64,000 nucleotides of DNA from Pelosinus fermentans (GCA_002434245.1 DJJR01000031.1:34042-98041), one strand, 5' to 3'; numbered from the stretch's first letter, positions 8,467 to 17,725 are shown. Numbers and translations: made by a program. The notes: a model not told the origin generated them from the letters alone.

Positions 8467-8766
8467 GTGAGTGAAGTAAGAAAAGGGAAAAAAACTGTAT
8501 TAGTAGCTTGTGGGACCGGAATTGCAACCTCTACTGTTGTATCTGATGCCATTGAGAAAATGGCTAAAGAAAATAATATTCAAGTTGAAATTGTTCAATG
8601 TAAAGTGACAGAAGTTCCTGCATATGAATCACGGGCAAGTTTGCTTGTTACAACTACGATTGTTTCCAAAGAATATCCCTTCCCAATCATCAATGCAAGA
8701 GCTTTCTTAACTGGAATAGGATTAGATAAATTGAAAGAGCAGATCTTAGAAGAACTTAAGAAATAA
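8467..8766 (+). CDS. PTS EIIB component, galactitol type (pentitol operon)
   Basis: This 99-residue phosphocarrier takes phosphate from EIIA on the cysteine of the P-loop-like motif VACGTGIATST near the N-terminus and passes it to the incoming polyol bound by EIIC. GTG 8467 is chosen because the GGAGG at 8454-8458 is correctly spaced for it, while the in-frame GTG at 8458 lies inside that site. It sits between EIIA and EIIC in one transcript. Confidence 0.92.
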   Translation: MSEVRKGKKTVLVACGTGIATSTVVSDAIEKMAKENNIQVEIVQCKVTEVPAYESRASLLVTTTIVSKEYPFPIINARAFLTGIGLDKLKEQILEELKK

Positions 8767-8789
8767 TAAAAAGCTGAGGAGGTATTATT

Positions 8790-10046
8790 ATGGATGTAGT
8801 TCAAATTTTCCAAGCCTTTCTAGGGCTAGGACCAACGGTCATTTTGCCAGTTGCAGTTTTTTTGCTGGGAGTAGCATTTGGGCAGCCGGCAAGTAAAGCC
8901 TTTCGTTCTGGTTTGACGATTGGCGTAGGTTTTACAGGTATCTTTTTAGTGGTTGATTTACTGGTCTCGAATCTTGCACCAGCAGCACAAGGTATGGTAG
9001 CAAGGTTTGGGGTACAGCTAAATATCATTGATATTGGCTGGCCAGGAGCTGCAAGTATAGCATGGGCTTCTCCCATTGCAGCATTTGTTCTTCCATTAGG
9101 TTTATTGGTTAATGTCATTATGTTAGTTACCAAAACCACAAAAACAATGGATATTGATCTTTGGAATTATTGGCATTTCACTTTTATGGGAGCCTTTGTA
9201 TATTCAGCAACTGGAAGCCTTGTACAAGGCTTAGTGGCAGCAGTTATTTTTGAAATTATTGTCTTAAAAATTGCTGACTGGACAGCACCAATGCTGGAAA
9301 AGTATTTTGATCTACCTGGTATTTCTGTTCCAACTGGTAGTACTGTGTCCTATGCAATTGGAATTCCCCTTGTGAAATTGGTACAGAAAATCCCAATCAT
9401 TAAAGATTTACATGCAGATCCTGAAACCATTCAAAAAAGATTTGGGGTATTTGGTGAACCGCTTTTCATGGGAGTATTTTTAGGAGTTGTACTAGGTGCA
9501 TTAGCCGGATATCCAGTAGGCCAGACCATAAAAGTTGGTATAGCAATGGGTGGCGTTATGGTGTTAATGCCTCGAATGGTTAAGATCTTAATGGAAGGTC
9601 TTATTCCGCTTGCTGAATCTGCCAGAGAGTTCTTAAGCAAAAGATTTGGTGATAGAGATATTTATATCGGACTCGATGCTGCCGTTGCAATTGGGCATCC
9701 ATCCGTAATCGCAACAGCCCTAATCTTAGTTCCAATTACAATTCTCCTAGCAGTTGTATTACCAGGAAATAATGTATTACCCTTTGGTGATTTAGCAACC
9801 ATTCCCTTTATCGTCTGCTTTATCGTAGGGGCAGCTCGAGGTAATATCGTTCATTCGGTTCTTGTTGGAGCTGTTGTAATTGGGATGTCATTATACATGG
9901 CGACTGATGTTGCAACATTCCATACGCAAATGGCAGTAGATGCTCATTTTAAAATGCCAGCGGGTGCAACGACGATTTCTAGTATTGACCAAGGTGGTAA
10001 CGTAATTCACTATGTGATATACAAAATTTTCACACTATTTAATTAA
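8790..10046 (+). CDS. PTS EIIC permease, galactitol family (pentitol operon)
   Basis: This 418-residue integral membrane permease binds and translocates the polyol while it is phosphorylated by EIIB. About ten hydrophobic segments can be seen, including VILPVAVFLLGVAFG near the start and FIVCFIVGAARGNIVHSVLV near the end. The family-typical RFGVFGEPLFMGVFLGV lies in the middle. GAGGAGGT precedes the ATG. The family takes galactitol or pentitols; the downstream pentose-phosphate enzymes favour a pentitol such as D-arabitol, xylitol or ribitol. The exact substrate cannot be read from the sequence. Confidence 0.93.
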   Translation: MDVVQIFQAFLGLGPTVILPVAVFLLGVAFGQPASKAFRSGLTIGVGFTGIFLVVDLLVSNLAPAAQGMVARFGVQLNIIDIGWPGAASIAWASPIAAFVLPLGLLVNVIMLVTKTTKTMDIDLWNYWHFTFMGAFVYSATGSLVQGLVAAVIFEIIVLKIADWTAPMLEKYFDLPGISVPTGSTVSYAIGIPLVKLVQKIPIIKDLHADPETIQKRFGVFGEPLFMGVFLGVVLGALAGYPVGQTIKVGIAMGGVMVLMPRMVKILMEGLIPLAESAREFLSKRFGDRDIYIGLDAAVAIGHPSVIATALILVPITILLAVVLPGNNVLPFGDLATIPFIVCFIVGAARGNIVHSVLVGAVVIGMSLYMATDVATFHTQMAVDAHFKMPAGATTISSIDQGGNVIHYVIYKIFTLFN

Positions 10047-10075
10047 TATAGACACGATTAAAATGTGATTTCTTG

Positions 10076-10125
10076 TCTTGAGCTAACATCATTATGATTC
10101 ATGATTAAGAAATGTTAGCTCAAGA
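10076..10125. other. Intra-operon hairpin between EIIC and the dehydrogenase gene
   Basis: TCTTGAGCTAACAT and ATGTTAGCTCAAGA form a perfect 14-base-pair stem with a 22-base loop and no T tract. It may be an mRNA-stabilising or processing structure that separates the PTS part from the enzyme part of the operon. It could also be a weak attenuator. Confidence 0.55.
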
Positions 10126-10165
10126 TATCATCTAGCATAAATTTTTGAAATGAGGAGGAATAAGA

Positions 10166-11194
10166 ATGCGAGCATTAGTTAAAACCCAATTGGGTCATGG
10201 GAATTTAGTTATTGTTGATAAAGAAGAACCAAAAGCTGGTAAGGATCAAGTGAAAATCTTAGTCAAATATGCAGGGATATGCGGCTCCGATTTGCACACC
10301 TATGAAGGTAAATATAAAGTTAAGGTTCCTGTAACATTAGGTCATGAATTTGCTGGAGAAGTAGTAGAAGTAGGAGAAAATGTAACCGATATCCATGTGG
10401 GTGAGCGCGTAACTTCAGAAACTACATTTTATATATGTGGTGAATGTAAATATTGTAAATCAAAAAATTATAATTTATGTAAAGATCGTAAAGGCTTGGG
10501 AACACAGCAGGATGGTGCTTTTACTAAATACATCATAGCAAATAAAAACAGTATTCATAAACTGCCTGAAAATGTTGATTATGTATCTGCTTCTATTACC
10601 GAAGCATTAGCTTGTGCACACCATGCGGTGGCAAAGAGCAGCATCAAAAAGAATGATGTCGTAGTAGTATTAGGACCTGGTCCAATCGGTTTGCTTGTGG
10701 CACAAATTGCCAAGACTTTTGATACGAAAGTCATTATTACAGGGTTAGCGAAAGACAAAAGCCGCTTAGATAAAGCAAAAGAATTGGGAATTGATGTAGC
10801 CGTTGACATTCAGAATCAAGATGTTAAGCAGATAGTAGATGAGCTTAGCGATGGATATGGTGCCGATATTGTATTCGAATGCACAGGGGCCCCGCCATCC
10901 GTAAATTTAGGTTTGGATATTCTTACAAAACAAGGCGAATATGTGCAGGTTGGGATTTTCCCAATGGCAGAAATTCTTACTGATTTTGAAAAAATTATTC
11001 AAAAAGAAATTAAAGTAATGGGTTGCCGAAGCCAGAAACCAAGTGATTGGGAACCATCCTTGCAGCTTATGAATCAAAATCTGGTGAATGCCAAAGCATT
11101 AGTTTCACATCAATTCAATATTACAGAATGGGACAAAGCATATGAGACCATCAAAAAAGGGGACGCCATTAAAGTTGTATTAACGGTTGAATAA
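10166..11194 (+). CDS. Zinc-dependent medium-chain dehydrogenase, probable polyol-phosphate dehydrogenase
   Basis: This 342-residue NAD(P)-dependent enzyme of the sorbitol/galactitol-1-phosphate dehydrogenase group probably oxidises a PTS-delivered polyol phosphate to a ketose phosphate. The catalytic zinc region is CGSDLHTYEG with GHEFAGEV (about residues 38-68). Structural zinc cysteines are in CGECKYCKSKNYNLC. The Rossmann motif is VLGPGPIGLL. AGGAGG precedes the ATG. It is one of two related dehydrogenases in the operon; a pair suggests two polyol isomers or two oxidation positions. Confidence 0.88.
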   Translation: MRALVKTQLGHGNLVIVDKEEPKAGKDQVKILVKYAGICGSDLHTYEGKYKVKVPVTLGHEFAGEVVEVGENVTDIHVGERVTSETTFYICGECKYCKSKNYNLCKDRKGLGTQQDGAFTKYIIANKNSIHKLPENVDYVSASITEALACAHHAVAKSSIKKNDVVVVLGPGPIGLLVAQIAKTFDTKVIITGLAKDKSRLDKAKELGIDVAVDIQNQDVKQIVDELSDGYGADIVFECTGAPPSVNLGLDILTKQGEYVQVGIFPMAEILTDFEKIIQKEIKVMGCRSQKPSDWEPSLQLMNQNLVNAKALVSHQFNITEWDKAYETIKKGDAIKVVLTVE

Positions 11195-11426
11195 ATGAAG
11201 TATCCAAGTATCATAGTTTGACTAAATAAGCTGATTCAGTTAGGCCTAACTGTTCAGAATAAAGAAAAGATCTGTTACTGAGCTCAATAGCAATTTTTTG
11301 ATTTCAAACCATATAATTTTGAAAGAAATGATCCTTCAGTGTGCATAATGCGGGTTGGATCTTATATAAAAAGAAATGTGCGAAAAAGTTTTTAATTTAC
11401 GAAAATATGATAAGTAGGTGTTTGTA

Positions 11427-12110
11427 ATGAATCAAAAAGCTTTAATCGAGATGATTGACTATACCTTATTGAATCCTATTGCGACTAAAGAGCATATTCA
11501 GATATTTTGCCAAGAGACGATCACACATGGTTTTAAAACGGTATTTGTTAATCCGTATTATGTTTCCTTCGCCAATCAGTTGCTGAAAGATCATAATATT
11601 AAAGTAGGTGTGCCCATTGGCTTTTCTCTGGGAGGTGCTACTACGAAAGTGAAAGTGGCAGAAACCGTAGATGCCATAGATAATGGTGCACGAGAAATCG
11701 ATATGCTGATTAATTTGGGAGCTTTAAAGTCCAAGGAATATAATGTTGTGAAGCATGATATTGCGGAAGTTGTCAAAGCCTCTCAAGGCTTAGTTACCAA
11801 GGTTATTATCGAAACGGCACTCTTGACTCAGGAAGAGAAAAAAATTGCCTGCAGTTTAATTAAGGAGGCAGGTGCTGACTTTGTTAAAACCGCTACTGGG
11901 TTTAATGGCGGTGGAGCAACGATAGAGGATGTTGAACTATTACGATCCGTAGTTGGTAAAGACTTTGGCGTAAAAGCAGCTGGAGGAATCAGAACTTACG
12001 ATGATGCGATTAAGATTGTAAAAGCTGGTGCAAATCGGATTGGAACAAGCAATGCAATAGCGATCATAACAGGAAAGACCGGCTCTGATTCTAATAATAA
12101 TGGATATTAA
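11427..12110 (+). CDS. deoC: Deoxyribose-phosphate aldolase family protein (DeoC-like)
   Basis: Members of this class I aldolase family cleave 2-deoxyribose 5-phosphate to acetaldehyde and glyceraldehyde 3-phosphate through a Schiff base. The 227-residue product shows EIDMLINLGALKS, the Schiff-base lysine region DFVKTATGF and the second conserved lysine in GVKAAGGIRT. The ATG at 11427 follows GTAGGTG; an earlier in-frame GTG overlaps that site. A deoC gene within a pentitol operon is not obviously needed. It might process a deoxy-sugar by-product or act on another aldol substrate. Confidence 0.85.
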   Translation: MNQKALIEMIDYTLLNPIATKEHIQIFCQETITHGFKTVFVNPYYVSFANQLLKDHNIKVGVPIGFSLGGATTKVKVAETVDAIDNGAREIDMLINLGALKSKEYNVVKHDIAEVVKASQGLVTKVIIETALLTQEEKKIACSLIKEAGADFVKTATGFNGGGATIEDVELLRSVVGKDFGVKAAGGIRTYDDAIKIVKAGANRIGTSNAIAIITGKTGSDSNNNGY

Positions 12111-12158
12111 TCAAAAAAATTATAACAAGCAGTAATGATAGCTGAGATTGGAGGTCTT

Positions 12159-12827
12159 ATGGATATTATCATTTCTCCATCTTTATTAGCAGCAGACATG
12201 GGGAATTTGGAACAAGAGTTAAAAACTGTGGAATCGTGTGGTATCGATTCACTGCATATTGATGTGATGGATGGAACTTTTGTTCCTAATATAGCTTTTG
12301 GTCCAGATCAGGTGAGTATGCTCCGGCCCATAAGCAGCATGCATTTTGACGTTCATATGATGGTTCAAAATCCAGACCGTTTTATCTCTTCCTTTGTGGA
12401 TGCAGGGGCTGATTGTATCACTGTTCATGCCGAAGCTTGTACTCATTTGCACAGATCCATTCAAGTGATCAAAAGCTTTGGCATGAAAGCTGGCGTGGCA
12501 TTAAATCCTGCTACCCCGATTGGAGTGCTTTCTCATGTCTATGAGATGCTGGATTTAGTACTCATTATGACCGTAAATCCAGGTTATGGCGGTCAAAAGA
12601 ATATTACAGCAATGAATCAGAAAATAAAAGAACTTGCTGACATGAAACGAGCGGGTGGTTATTCTTTTGAAATTCAAGTAGATGGTGGAATTAACTTGTC
12701 TACAATTCGTGATGTAATACATGCAGGAGCAACGAATATTGTCATTGGCTCAGCTGCCTTTCAAAAAAACAAAACGAAGCAAAATATAGAAGAATTTTTT
12801 AAAATAGTAAATGAGGTGACATTGTGA
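12159..12827 (+). CDS. rpe: Ribulose-phosphate 3-epimerase family protein
   Basis: This 222-residue TIM-barrel protein interconverts D-ribulose 5-phosphate and D-xylulose 5-phosphate; the related AlsE group acts on allulose 6-phosphate. Seen are ISPSLLAADMGNL at the N-terminus, HIDVMDGTFVPN with the metal and catalytic residues, FDVHMMV, MTVNPGYGGQ and VDGGIN near the C-terminus. The start at 12159 follows GGAGGT. Its stop codon overlaps the next dehydrogenase start (GTGA, four bases), so the two are translationally coupled. Confidence 0.92.
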   Translation: MDIIISPSLLAADMGNLEQELKTVESCGIDSLHIDVMDGTFVPNIAFGPDQVSMLRPISSMHFDVHMMVQNPDRFISSFVDAGADCITVHAEACTHLHRSIQVIKSFGMKAGVALNPATPIGVLSHVYEMLDLVLIMTVNPGYGGQKNITAMNQKIKELADMKRAGGYSFEIQVDGGINLSTIRDVIHAGATNIVIGSAAFQKNKTKQNIEEFFKIVNEVTL

Positions 12828-13882
12828 AAGGTGCAAAATTATATGGAATTCGAGATATAAGAGTAGAAGAGTGTCCTATTCCAGAAATTAAGAATCCAGA
12901 CGATATAATTGTTAAAGTCAAAGCTGTGGGATTTTGCGGCTCCGATATATCAAGATATGGTAAATTAGGACCACATACAGTAGGAGCCATATTTGGGCAT
13001 GAACTTTCCGGGGAGATTGTGGAAATTGGCGAACAAGTGACAAATGTAAAAGCAGGCGATGGTGTGGTTGTCTGCCCAACAACGCCATGCTTTCATTGTG
13101 AGTATTGCCAGGTGGGCAAATATTCAAAATGTGAATCCCTACAGGTAATCGGAGCAAAAGAAGACGGAGGCTTTGCCGAATATGTAAGGCTGCATTCCAG
13201 GAGTGTACTAAAAATGCCTGAAGGTCTAGACTTTGAGACAGCTTGCGGTATGGAACCAGCTTGTGTGGTAATGCATGGTTTTTATCGTACGAAGATTCAA
13301 GCCGGTGATACGGTAGCTGTTTTGGGTGTAGGTCCTATTGGATTATTTGCCGTACAATGTGCCAAAATATTTGGTGCCACAAAAGTGATTGCCATTGATG
13401 TCTTTGATGAAAAATTAGAGATTGCTAAAGAACTAGGTGCTGATTTGTGCATTAATGCAAAAGACATTGATCCAATACAGGCTGTAAAAGAGATGACAGG
13501 AGGCAGTGGTGTTGATATTGCTGTAGAATCTGCAGGAAATCCATTTACGAGTGCACAGGTTTTATCGTTGCCTAAGAAGGGTGGTACTGTTGTATTCATG
13601 GGGATTCCTTATGGGGATGTGGCGATTTCCCGGGAACATTTTGAAAAAATAGTGCGAAATGAACTGACAGTGTTAGGTTCCTGGAATGCAGTTTCTGGTC
13701 CATTTCCCGGGAAAGAATGGCCAACTACACTGCATTTCATGAAAGAAGGTAAGATAAAGGTTAAGCCTATGGTAACGCATCGGATTTCTCTTGATCAAAT
13801 TCCCGAAACGTTTGAAAAAATATATAAACGTGATAGCTTCTTTGGTAAAGTCGTCGTTTTTCCCGAAGGGGAAGAGTGTTAA
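12824..13882 (+). CDS. Second zinc-dependent polyol-phosphate dehydrogenase (galactitol-1-phosphate dehydrogenase-like)
   Basis: This 352-residue medium-chain dehydrogenase begins with GTG and overlaps the end of rpe by four bases. It shows catalytic zinc ligands in GFCGSDISRYG and GHELSGEIVEIG, structural zinc cysteines in CFHCEYCQVGKYSKC, and VLGVGPIGLF in the NAD-binding fold. It is probably the partner or alternative of the dehydrogenase at 10166 for oxidising a pentitol phosphate. Coupling to the epimerase supports a ketopentose-phosphate product. The exact stereochemistry is unknown. Confidence 0.88.
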   Translation: MKGAKLYGIRDIRVEECPIPEIKNPDDIIVKVKAVGFCGSDISRYGKLGPHTVGAIFGHELSGEIVEIGEQVTNVKAGDGVVVCPTTPCFHCEYCQVGKYSKCESLQVIGAKEDGGFAEYVRLHSRSVLKMPEGLDFETACGMEPACVVMHGFYRTKIQAGDTVAVLGVGPIGLFAVQCAKIFGATKVIAIDVFDEKLEIAKELGADLCINAKDIDPIQAVKEMTGGSGVDIAVESAGNPFTSAQVLSLPKKGGTVVFMGIPYGDVAISREHFEKIVRNELTVLGSWNAVSGPFPGKEWPTTLHFMKEGKIKVKPMVTHRISLDQIPETFEKIYKRDSFFGKVVVFPEGEEC

Positions 13883-13900
13883 GGAAGGGACGAGAATGAA

Positions 13901-14359
13901 ATGGAAAATACAAAAATCATAATTGGCAGTGATCATGCGGGTTTTACACTCAAAGAAAAGGTTATTAGTCTGTTAAAAGAATTGAAAATAGAAGTGGAAG
14001 ATGTGGGCGCTTATTCTGCAGACAGTGTTAATTACGGACCGATTGCAAAGCGCGTAGCTGAGAAAGTTGCCGGTAATGATGATTGGAAAGGAATTCTAAT
14101 TTGTGGTACTGGCATAGGAATGTCAATTATGGCTAATAAGGTAAAAGGGATTCGGGCTGCTGTGGTGCACGATACTTTTTCTGCTAAAGCCACAAGAGCA
14201 CATAATGATTCTAATATATTATGTATGGGGGAAAGAGTAATCGGCAGTGGCTTGGCACTGGAGATTACGAAGGAATGGCTGGCAGCATCCTTTGATGCAG
14301 GTAAACATGCACAGCGGATACAGTTTATTCTTGACTATGAACTTGGAAAGCAGCAGTAA
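13901..14359 (+). CDS. rpiB: Ribose-5-phosphate isomerase B / LacAB family
   Basis: This 152-residue isomerase is expected to interconvert ribose 5-phosphate and ribulose 5-phosphate; some relatives act on allose or galactose 6-phosphate. The N-terminal GSDHAGFTLKE holds the phosphate and ring-opening residues. The catalytic cysteine lies in LICGTGIGMSI and the conserved ATRAHNDSNILCMG follows. With rpe and transketolase it completes the non-oxidative pentose-phosphate set in this operon. Confidence 0.92.
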   Translation: MENTKIIIGSDHAGFTLKEKVISLLKELKIEVEDVGAYSADSVNYGPIAKRVAEKVAGNDDWKGILICGTGIGMSIMANKVKGIRAAVVHDTFSAKATRAHNDSNILCMGERVIGSGLALEITKEWLAASFDAGKHAQRIQFILDYELGKQQ

Positions 14360-14366
14360 GTAAAAT

Positions 14367-14507
14367 ATAGTCTCTCGGAAAAACCCATTTAGGACGGCAA
14401 AGGATGAGCATAGCTAACGCTTCGCCGTTGTACTTAACCTACGCTTATAGTTATACTCATCCTTTGCCTGTTTGTGGCTATAGATAGTTGTTTTTTCGAG
14501 ATACTAT
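14367..14507 (+). repeat. Palindromic element, family C-like (copy 3), before the transketolase genes
   Basis: The imperfect inverted ends are ATAGTCTCTCGGAAAAAC and GTTTTTTCGAGATACTAT. They enclose a second palindrome built on GGCAAAGGATGAG and CTCATCCTTTGCC. It is A/T-ended, has no coding frame, and stops 23 bases before the next start codon, the same position relative to its gene as the elements at 1511 and 49767. Its internal sequence is only distantly like those two, so family membership is tentative. Confidence 0.6.
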
Positions 14508-14530
14508 TAAATATGTAGGGAGGTTTTTTT

Positions 14531-15346
14531 ATGGAGCCAATGGAAATATATGCAAATCAATTACGAATCCATATTATCAATATGTTAGCCGCAGCGGGAT
14601 CTGGGCATCCGGGAGGAGCCTTATCGGCAGCCGATCTTTTAATCTACTTATATTTTAAAGAAATGAAAATCGATAGTGAAGACAAAGACAATCCGGATCG
14701 AGATCGGTTTATTTTGAGTAAAGGGCATGCAGCTCCAGTACTATATGGAACACTTGCTATGAAAGGCTTTTTTAATACGAGTGAATTGACCAACTTGAGA
14801 AAGCTGGGAAGTTTTCTACAGGGGCATCCTGATATGCTGAAAGTTCCTGGCGTAGAAATGTCAACAGGATCCTTGGGTCAAGGTTTTTCCGCATCAGTGG
14901 GTGTGGCATTAGGAGGTAAAATCGATGAGAAATCATATCGGATTTATACCTTGTTAGGTGATGGAGAGCTTCAAGAAGGAATCGTTTGGGAAGCTGCCAT
15001 GGCGGCTTCCCATTATAAATTGGATAATCTAGTGGCGATCATTGATAATAATGGTTTACAAATTGATGGGACGAATGATGAGGTTATGAAAGTTAATCCA
15101 TTAAAAGAAAAATGGGAAAGCTTTGGCTGGAATGTGATAGAGATTGATGGACATTGCTTTACAGATATTGAAAGAGCATTTAAACAGGCAAAGGAAGTAA
15201 AAGGAAAGCCAACGGCAATTATTGCGAAAACCAGTAAGGGAAAAGGTATTTCCTTCATGGAGAATCAAGTAGGCTGGCACGGGGTGGCCCCGTCAGAGGC
15301 AGAACGAGCTAAAGCCATTGAAGAATTGGAACGAAATATTCGATAG
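14531..15346 (+). CDS. Transketolase, N-terminal (thiamine-diphosphate) subunit
   Basis: This is the N-terminal half of a split transketolase, 271 residues. It binds thiamine diphosphate and metal, shown by GDGELQEGIVWEAAMAA followed by IIDNNGLQIDG. SGHPGGALSAADLL near residue 22 and SKGHAAPVLY are also typical. A GGAGG site precedes the ATG. The partner subunit is encoded 28 bases downstream. Together they move two-carbon units between ketose and aldose phosphates, linking the pentitol products to glycolysis. Confidence 0.95.
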   Translation: MEPMEIYANQLRIHIINMLAAAGSGHPGGALSAADLLIYLYFKEMKIDSEDKDNPDRDRFILSKGHAAPVLYGTLAMKGFFNTSELTNLRKLGSFLQGHPDMLKVPGVEMSTGSLGQGFSASVGVALGGKIDEKSYRIYTLLGDGELQEGIVWEAAMAASHYKLDNLVAIIDNNGLQIDGTNDEVMKVNPLKEKWESFGWNVIEIDGHCFTDIERAFKQAKEVKGKPTAIIAKTSKGKGISFMENQVGWHGVAPSEAERAKAIEELERNIR

Positions 15347-15374
15347 TCGATAATAATACCTAGGGGGAAACAAA

Positions 15375-16307
15375 ATGATTGCTACAAGAGAATCCTATGG
15401 AAATATTTTAATTGAATTGGGAAAAGAAAATAAAGATATTGTAGTCTTGGATGCGGATTTATCCAAATCCACTAAGACAGCAGGATTTGCAAAGCACTTT
15501 CCAAAACGCTTTATTAATGCAGGCATCGCCGAGCAGAATTTGATGGGAATGGCAGCAGGACTCGCCACTACAGGGAAAATTCCTTTTGCCAGTACCTTTG
15601 CTGTTTTTGCTACAGGCAGAGCTTTTGAAATCATTAGAAATTCCATTTGTTATCCAAAGCTGAATGTGAAAATTGCTGCAACCCATGCAGGAATTACAGT
15701 GGGAGAAGATGGAGGTTCCCATCAGTCTATTGAGGATATTGCCATTATGAGATCCTTACCTCACATGAAGATTATAGTACCTGCTGATGATGTGGAAACA
15801 AGGCAGGCAGTTAGAGCAGCAGCTCATATTGATGGCCCAGTCTATCTGCGCTTAGGGCGCTTGGGAGTGCCGCCGATTTTTGATGAAAATCACACGTTTA
15901 CCTTTGGTAAAGGAAATGTCTTAAAGGATGGTAAGGATATTACCATTATTGGTATGGGACTAATGATTAGTAAATGTTTAAAAGCAGCAGAACTTTTAAA
16001 ACAAGAGGGGATTTCTGCTAGGGTAATTAATATTTCAACAATTAAGCCCATTGATGAGGAACTGATTATTCAAGCGGCAAAAGAAACAAAGAGAATTCTA
16101 ACCGTAGAAGAGCACTCTGTTATTGGCGGTCTGGGCAGCGCGGTTTGCGACGTACTATCAACACATTATCCGGTACCAGTCGTGAAAATCGGCATGAATG
16201 ATACCTTTGGTGAATCAGGAAAACCAGAAGAGTTATTAACCAAATATGGATTAACCGTTGAAAATATTTATGATATGGCACAAAAGACAGTAAATAACAA
16301 AAAGTAA
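15375..16307 (+). CDS. Transketolase, C-terminal (pyrimidine-binding) subunit
   Basis: This is the second half of the split transketolase, 310 residues. The pyrimidine-binding domain has NAGIAEQNLMGMAAGLA, in which the glutamate activates thiamine diphosphate, and THAGITVGEDGGSHQ. The C-terminal transketolase domain starts near residue 185 and has TVEEHSVIGGLGSAV. The start follows AGGGGG. No transaldolase gene accompanies it in the operon. Confidence 0.95.
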   Translation: MIATRESYGNILIELGKENKDIVVLDADLSKSTKTAGFAKHFPKRFINAGIAEQNLMGMAAGLATTGKIPFASTFAVFATGRAFEIIRNSICYPKLNVKIAATHAGITVGEDGGSHQSIEDIAIMRSLPHMKIIVPADDVETRQAVRAAAHIDGPVYLRLGRLGVPPIFDENHTFTFGKGNVLKDGKDITIIGMGLMISKCLKAAELLKQEGISARVINISTIKPIDEELIIQAAKETKRILTVEEHSVIGGLGSAVCDVLSTHYPVPVVKIGMNDTFGESGKPEELLTKYGLTVENIYDMAQKTVNNKK

Positions 16308-16314
16308 ATTAATA

Positions 16315-16402
16315 AATGAACCACAAAGATGCAAAGGGCTATTTATATTTTTGTAGCTCCTTTGTGTGCCGCATTAGCGGCATTGCGTCTTTGTGGTTCT
16401 AA
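16315..16402 (+). repeat. Interspersed palindromic repeat, family A (copy 3)
   Basis: AACCACAAAGATGCAAAGG is inverted as CCTTTGTGTGCC...GCGTCTTTGTGGTT. It has the same layout as the copy at 1313, with CAAAG in place of CGAAG. It lies between the transketolase and the second pfkA gene. Confidence 0.65.
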
Positions 16403-16464
16403 TTATTAGTTTGCTAAGAATGAGCTATCGATTTGGAGCACAGATGGAAAAGGAGATTTAATTT

Positions 16465-17424
16465 ATGAAAAAAATAGGAGTGTTAACCAGTGGAGGGGAT
16501 GCCCCAGGCATGAATGCTGCTATTCGAGCCATTGTGAGAACTGCTATATATAATGATCTCAAGGTCGTTGGAATCCAAAGAGGTTATACGGGACTCTTAG
16601 ATGGTGAGATAAAAGAAATGCACATCGCATCCGTGGGAGATATTATTCACAGGGGCGGAACTGTTCTAAAAACCTCAAGATGCGAGAAAATGAGAACAGA
16701 GGCTGGTATCAACGAAGCAATTGGTATATTAGAAAAAAATGAAATTGATGGATTGATTGTAATTGGTGGAGATGGCTCTTTTCAGGGAGCCAATAAAATT
16801 AGCCAAACTGGTATAAAAGTTGTAGGAATTCCAGGTACGATTGATAATGATTTAGCATACACCGATTATACAATTGGTTTTGATACGGCAGTCAATACGG
16901 TACTTGATTCCATTAGTAAAATAAGAGATACATCCATGTCTCATGAGAAAGTAACTATTATTGAAGTGATGGGAAGGTGCTGCGGAGATATCGCTCTTTA
17001 TGCAGGTCTTGCTGGAGGAGCCGAAAGCATCTTAGTTCCAGAAGAAAAATATGAAGCAGCTAAGATCTGCGAGAAAATGCTGCAGGGAAAAAAACGGGGG
17101 AAAGCTCACAGTATTATTATTTTAGCTGAAGGCAGGGAATCGGCTGTAGAACTGCAAAAAGAGATATTTGCAATTACGGGTATTGAATCGCGGGTTACGG
17201 TACTTGGATATTTACAGCGTGGCGGAGTTCCAACGGCTTTTGACCGAATTTTAGCAAGTAAAATGGGCGCTAAGGCTGTTAATTTATTAATTGAAGGAAA
17301 ATCCAATTGTGCAATTGGTATAAAAGACAATCGTTTGATTGATATTGATATGATGAAGGCACTTAGCGAAACAAAAGTATTTGATCACGAAATGTATAAT
17401 TTATCTCAAATCTTGTCAATATAA
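16465..17424 (+). CDS. pfkA: ATP-dependent 6-phosphofructokinase (second copy, pentitol operon)
   Basis: This 319-residue phosphofructokinase shows [16 protein letters not shown] at the N-terminus, [10 protein letters not shown] near residue 100 and [20 protein letters not shown] marks it as ATP-using. It is the last gene of the pentitol operon and is followed by a long terminator. It may only draw transketolase-derived fructose 6-phosphate into glycolysis. With no transaldolase in the operon it could also phosphorylate sedoheptulose 7-phosphate, an activity known for some phosphofructokinases. The sequence alone does not distinguish these. Confidence 0.93.
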   Translation: MKKIGVLTSGGDAPGMNAAIRAIVRTAIYNDLKVVGIQRGYTGLLDGEIKEMHIASVGDIIHRGGTVLKTSRCEKMRTEAGINEAIGILEKNEIDGLIVIGGDGSFQGANKISQTGIKVVGIPGTIDNDLAYTDYTIGFDTAVNTVLDSISKIRDTSMSHEKVTIIEVMGRCCGDIALYAGLAGGAESILVPEEKYEAAKICEKMLQGKKRGKAHSIIILAEGRESAVELQKEIFAITGIESRVTVLGYLQRGGVPTAFDRILASKMGAKAVNLLIEGKSNCAIGIKDNRLIDIDMMKALSETKVFDHEMYNLSQILSI

Positions 17425-17442
17425 AAATTCATTTTATAAAAT

Positions 17443-17515
17443 GCAACAAGAACCAAGGGGCTGCTTGGCCGCGATTTTAAAAAAAATCGTGGCGAGGCAG
17501 TCCCTTTATTGTTGC
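17443..17515 (+). terminator. Long terminator ending the pentitol operon
   Basis: GCAACAA/TTGTTGC at the outside and AAGGGGCTGCTTGGCCGCGA paired with TCGTGGCGAGGCAGTCCCTTT inside give an extended stem, with a poly-A loop and TTTATT on the 3-prime side. Confidence 0.8.
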
Positions 17516-17540
17516 GTTTAATTCGATGTATCATCAGTAC

Positions 17541-17600
17541 AGCATCTATACAGAGGTCACAGAGATCCCACAGAGAACGTGGAGAAGTATTTTTTTATTT
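17541..17600 (+). repeat. Degenerate half of family A repeat (copy 4)
   Basis: ACAGAGGTCACAGAGATCCCACAGAG resembles the left half of the copies at 17726 and 31075, but no right half follows before the A/T-rich spacer. The spacer from 17600 to 17725 shows no gene. Confidence 0.4.
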
Positions 17601-17725
17601 CGATCATACAATCTTTTTGACTCATGGGAATCATTATATAATGTGTTTGGGATAGCTGATTAACCATTATATGGGAATTTATATGAATTTCATTAATAAT
17701 CTAGAAAGTATAAGTTTTTTAGTGA

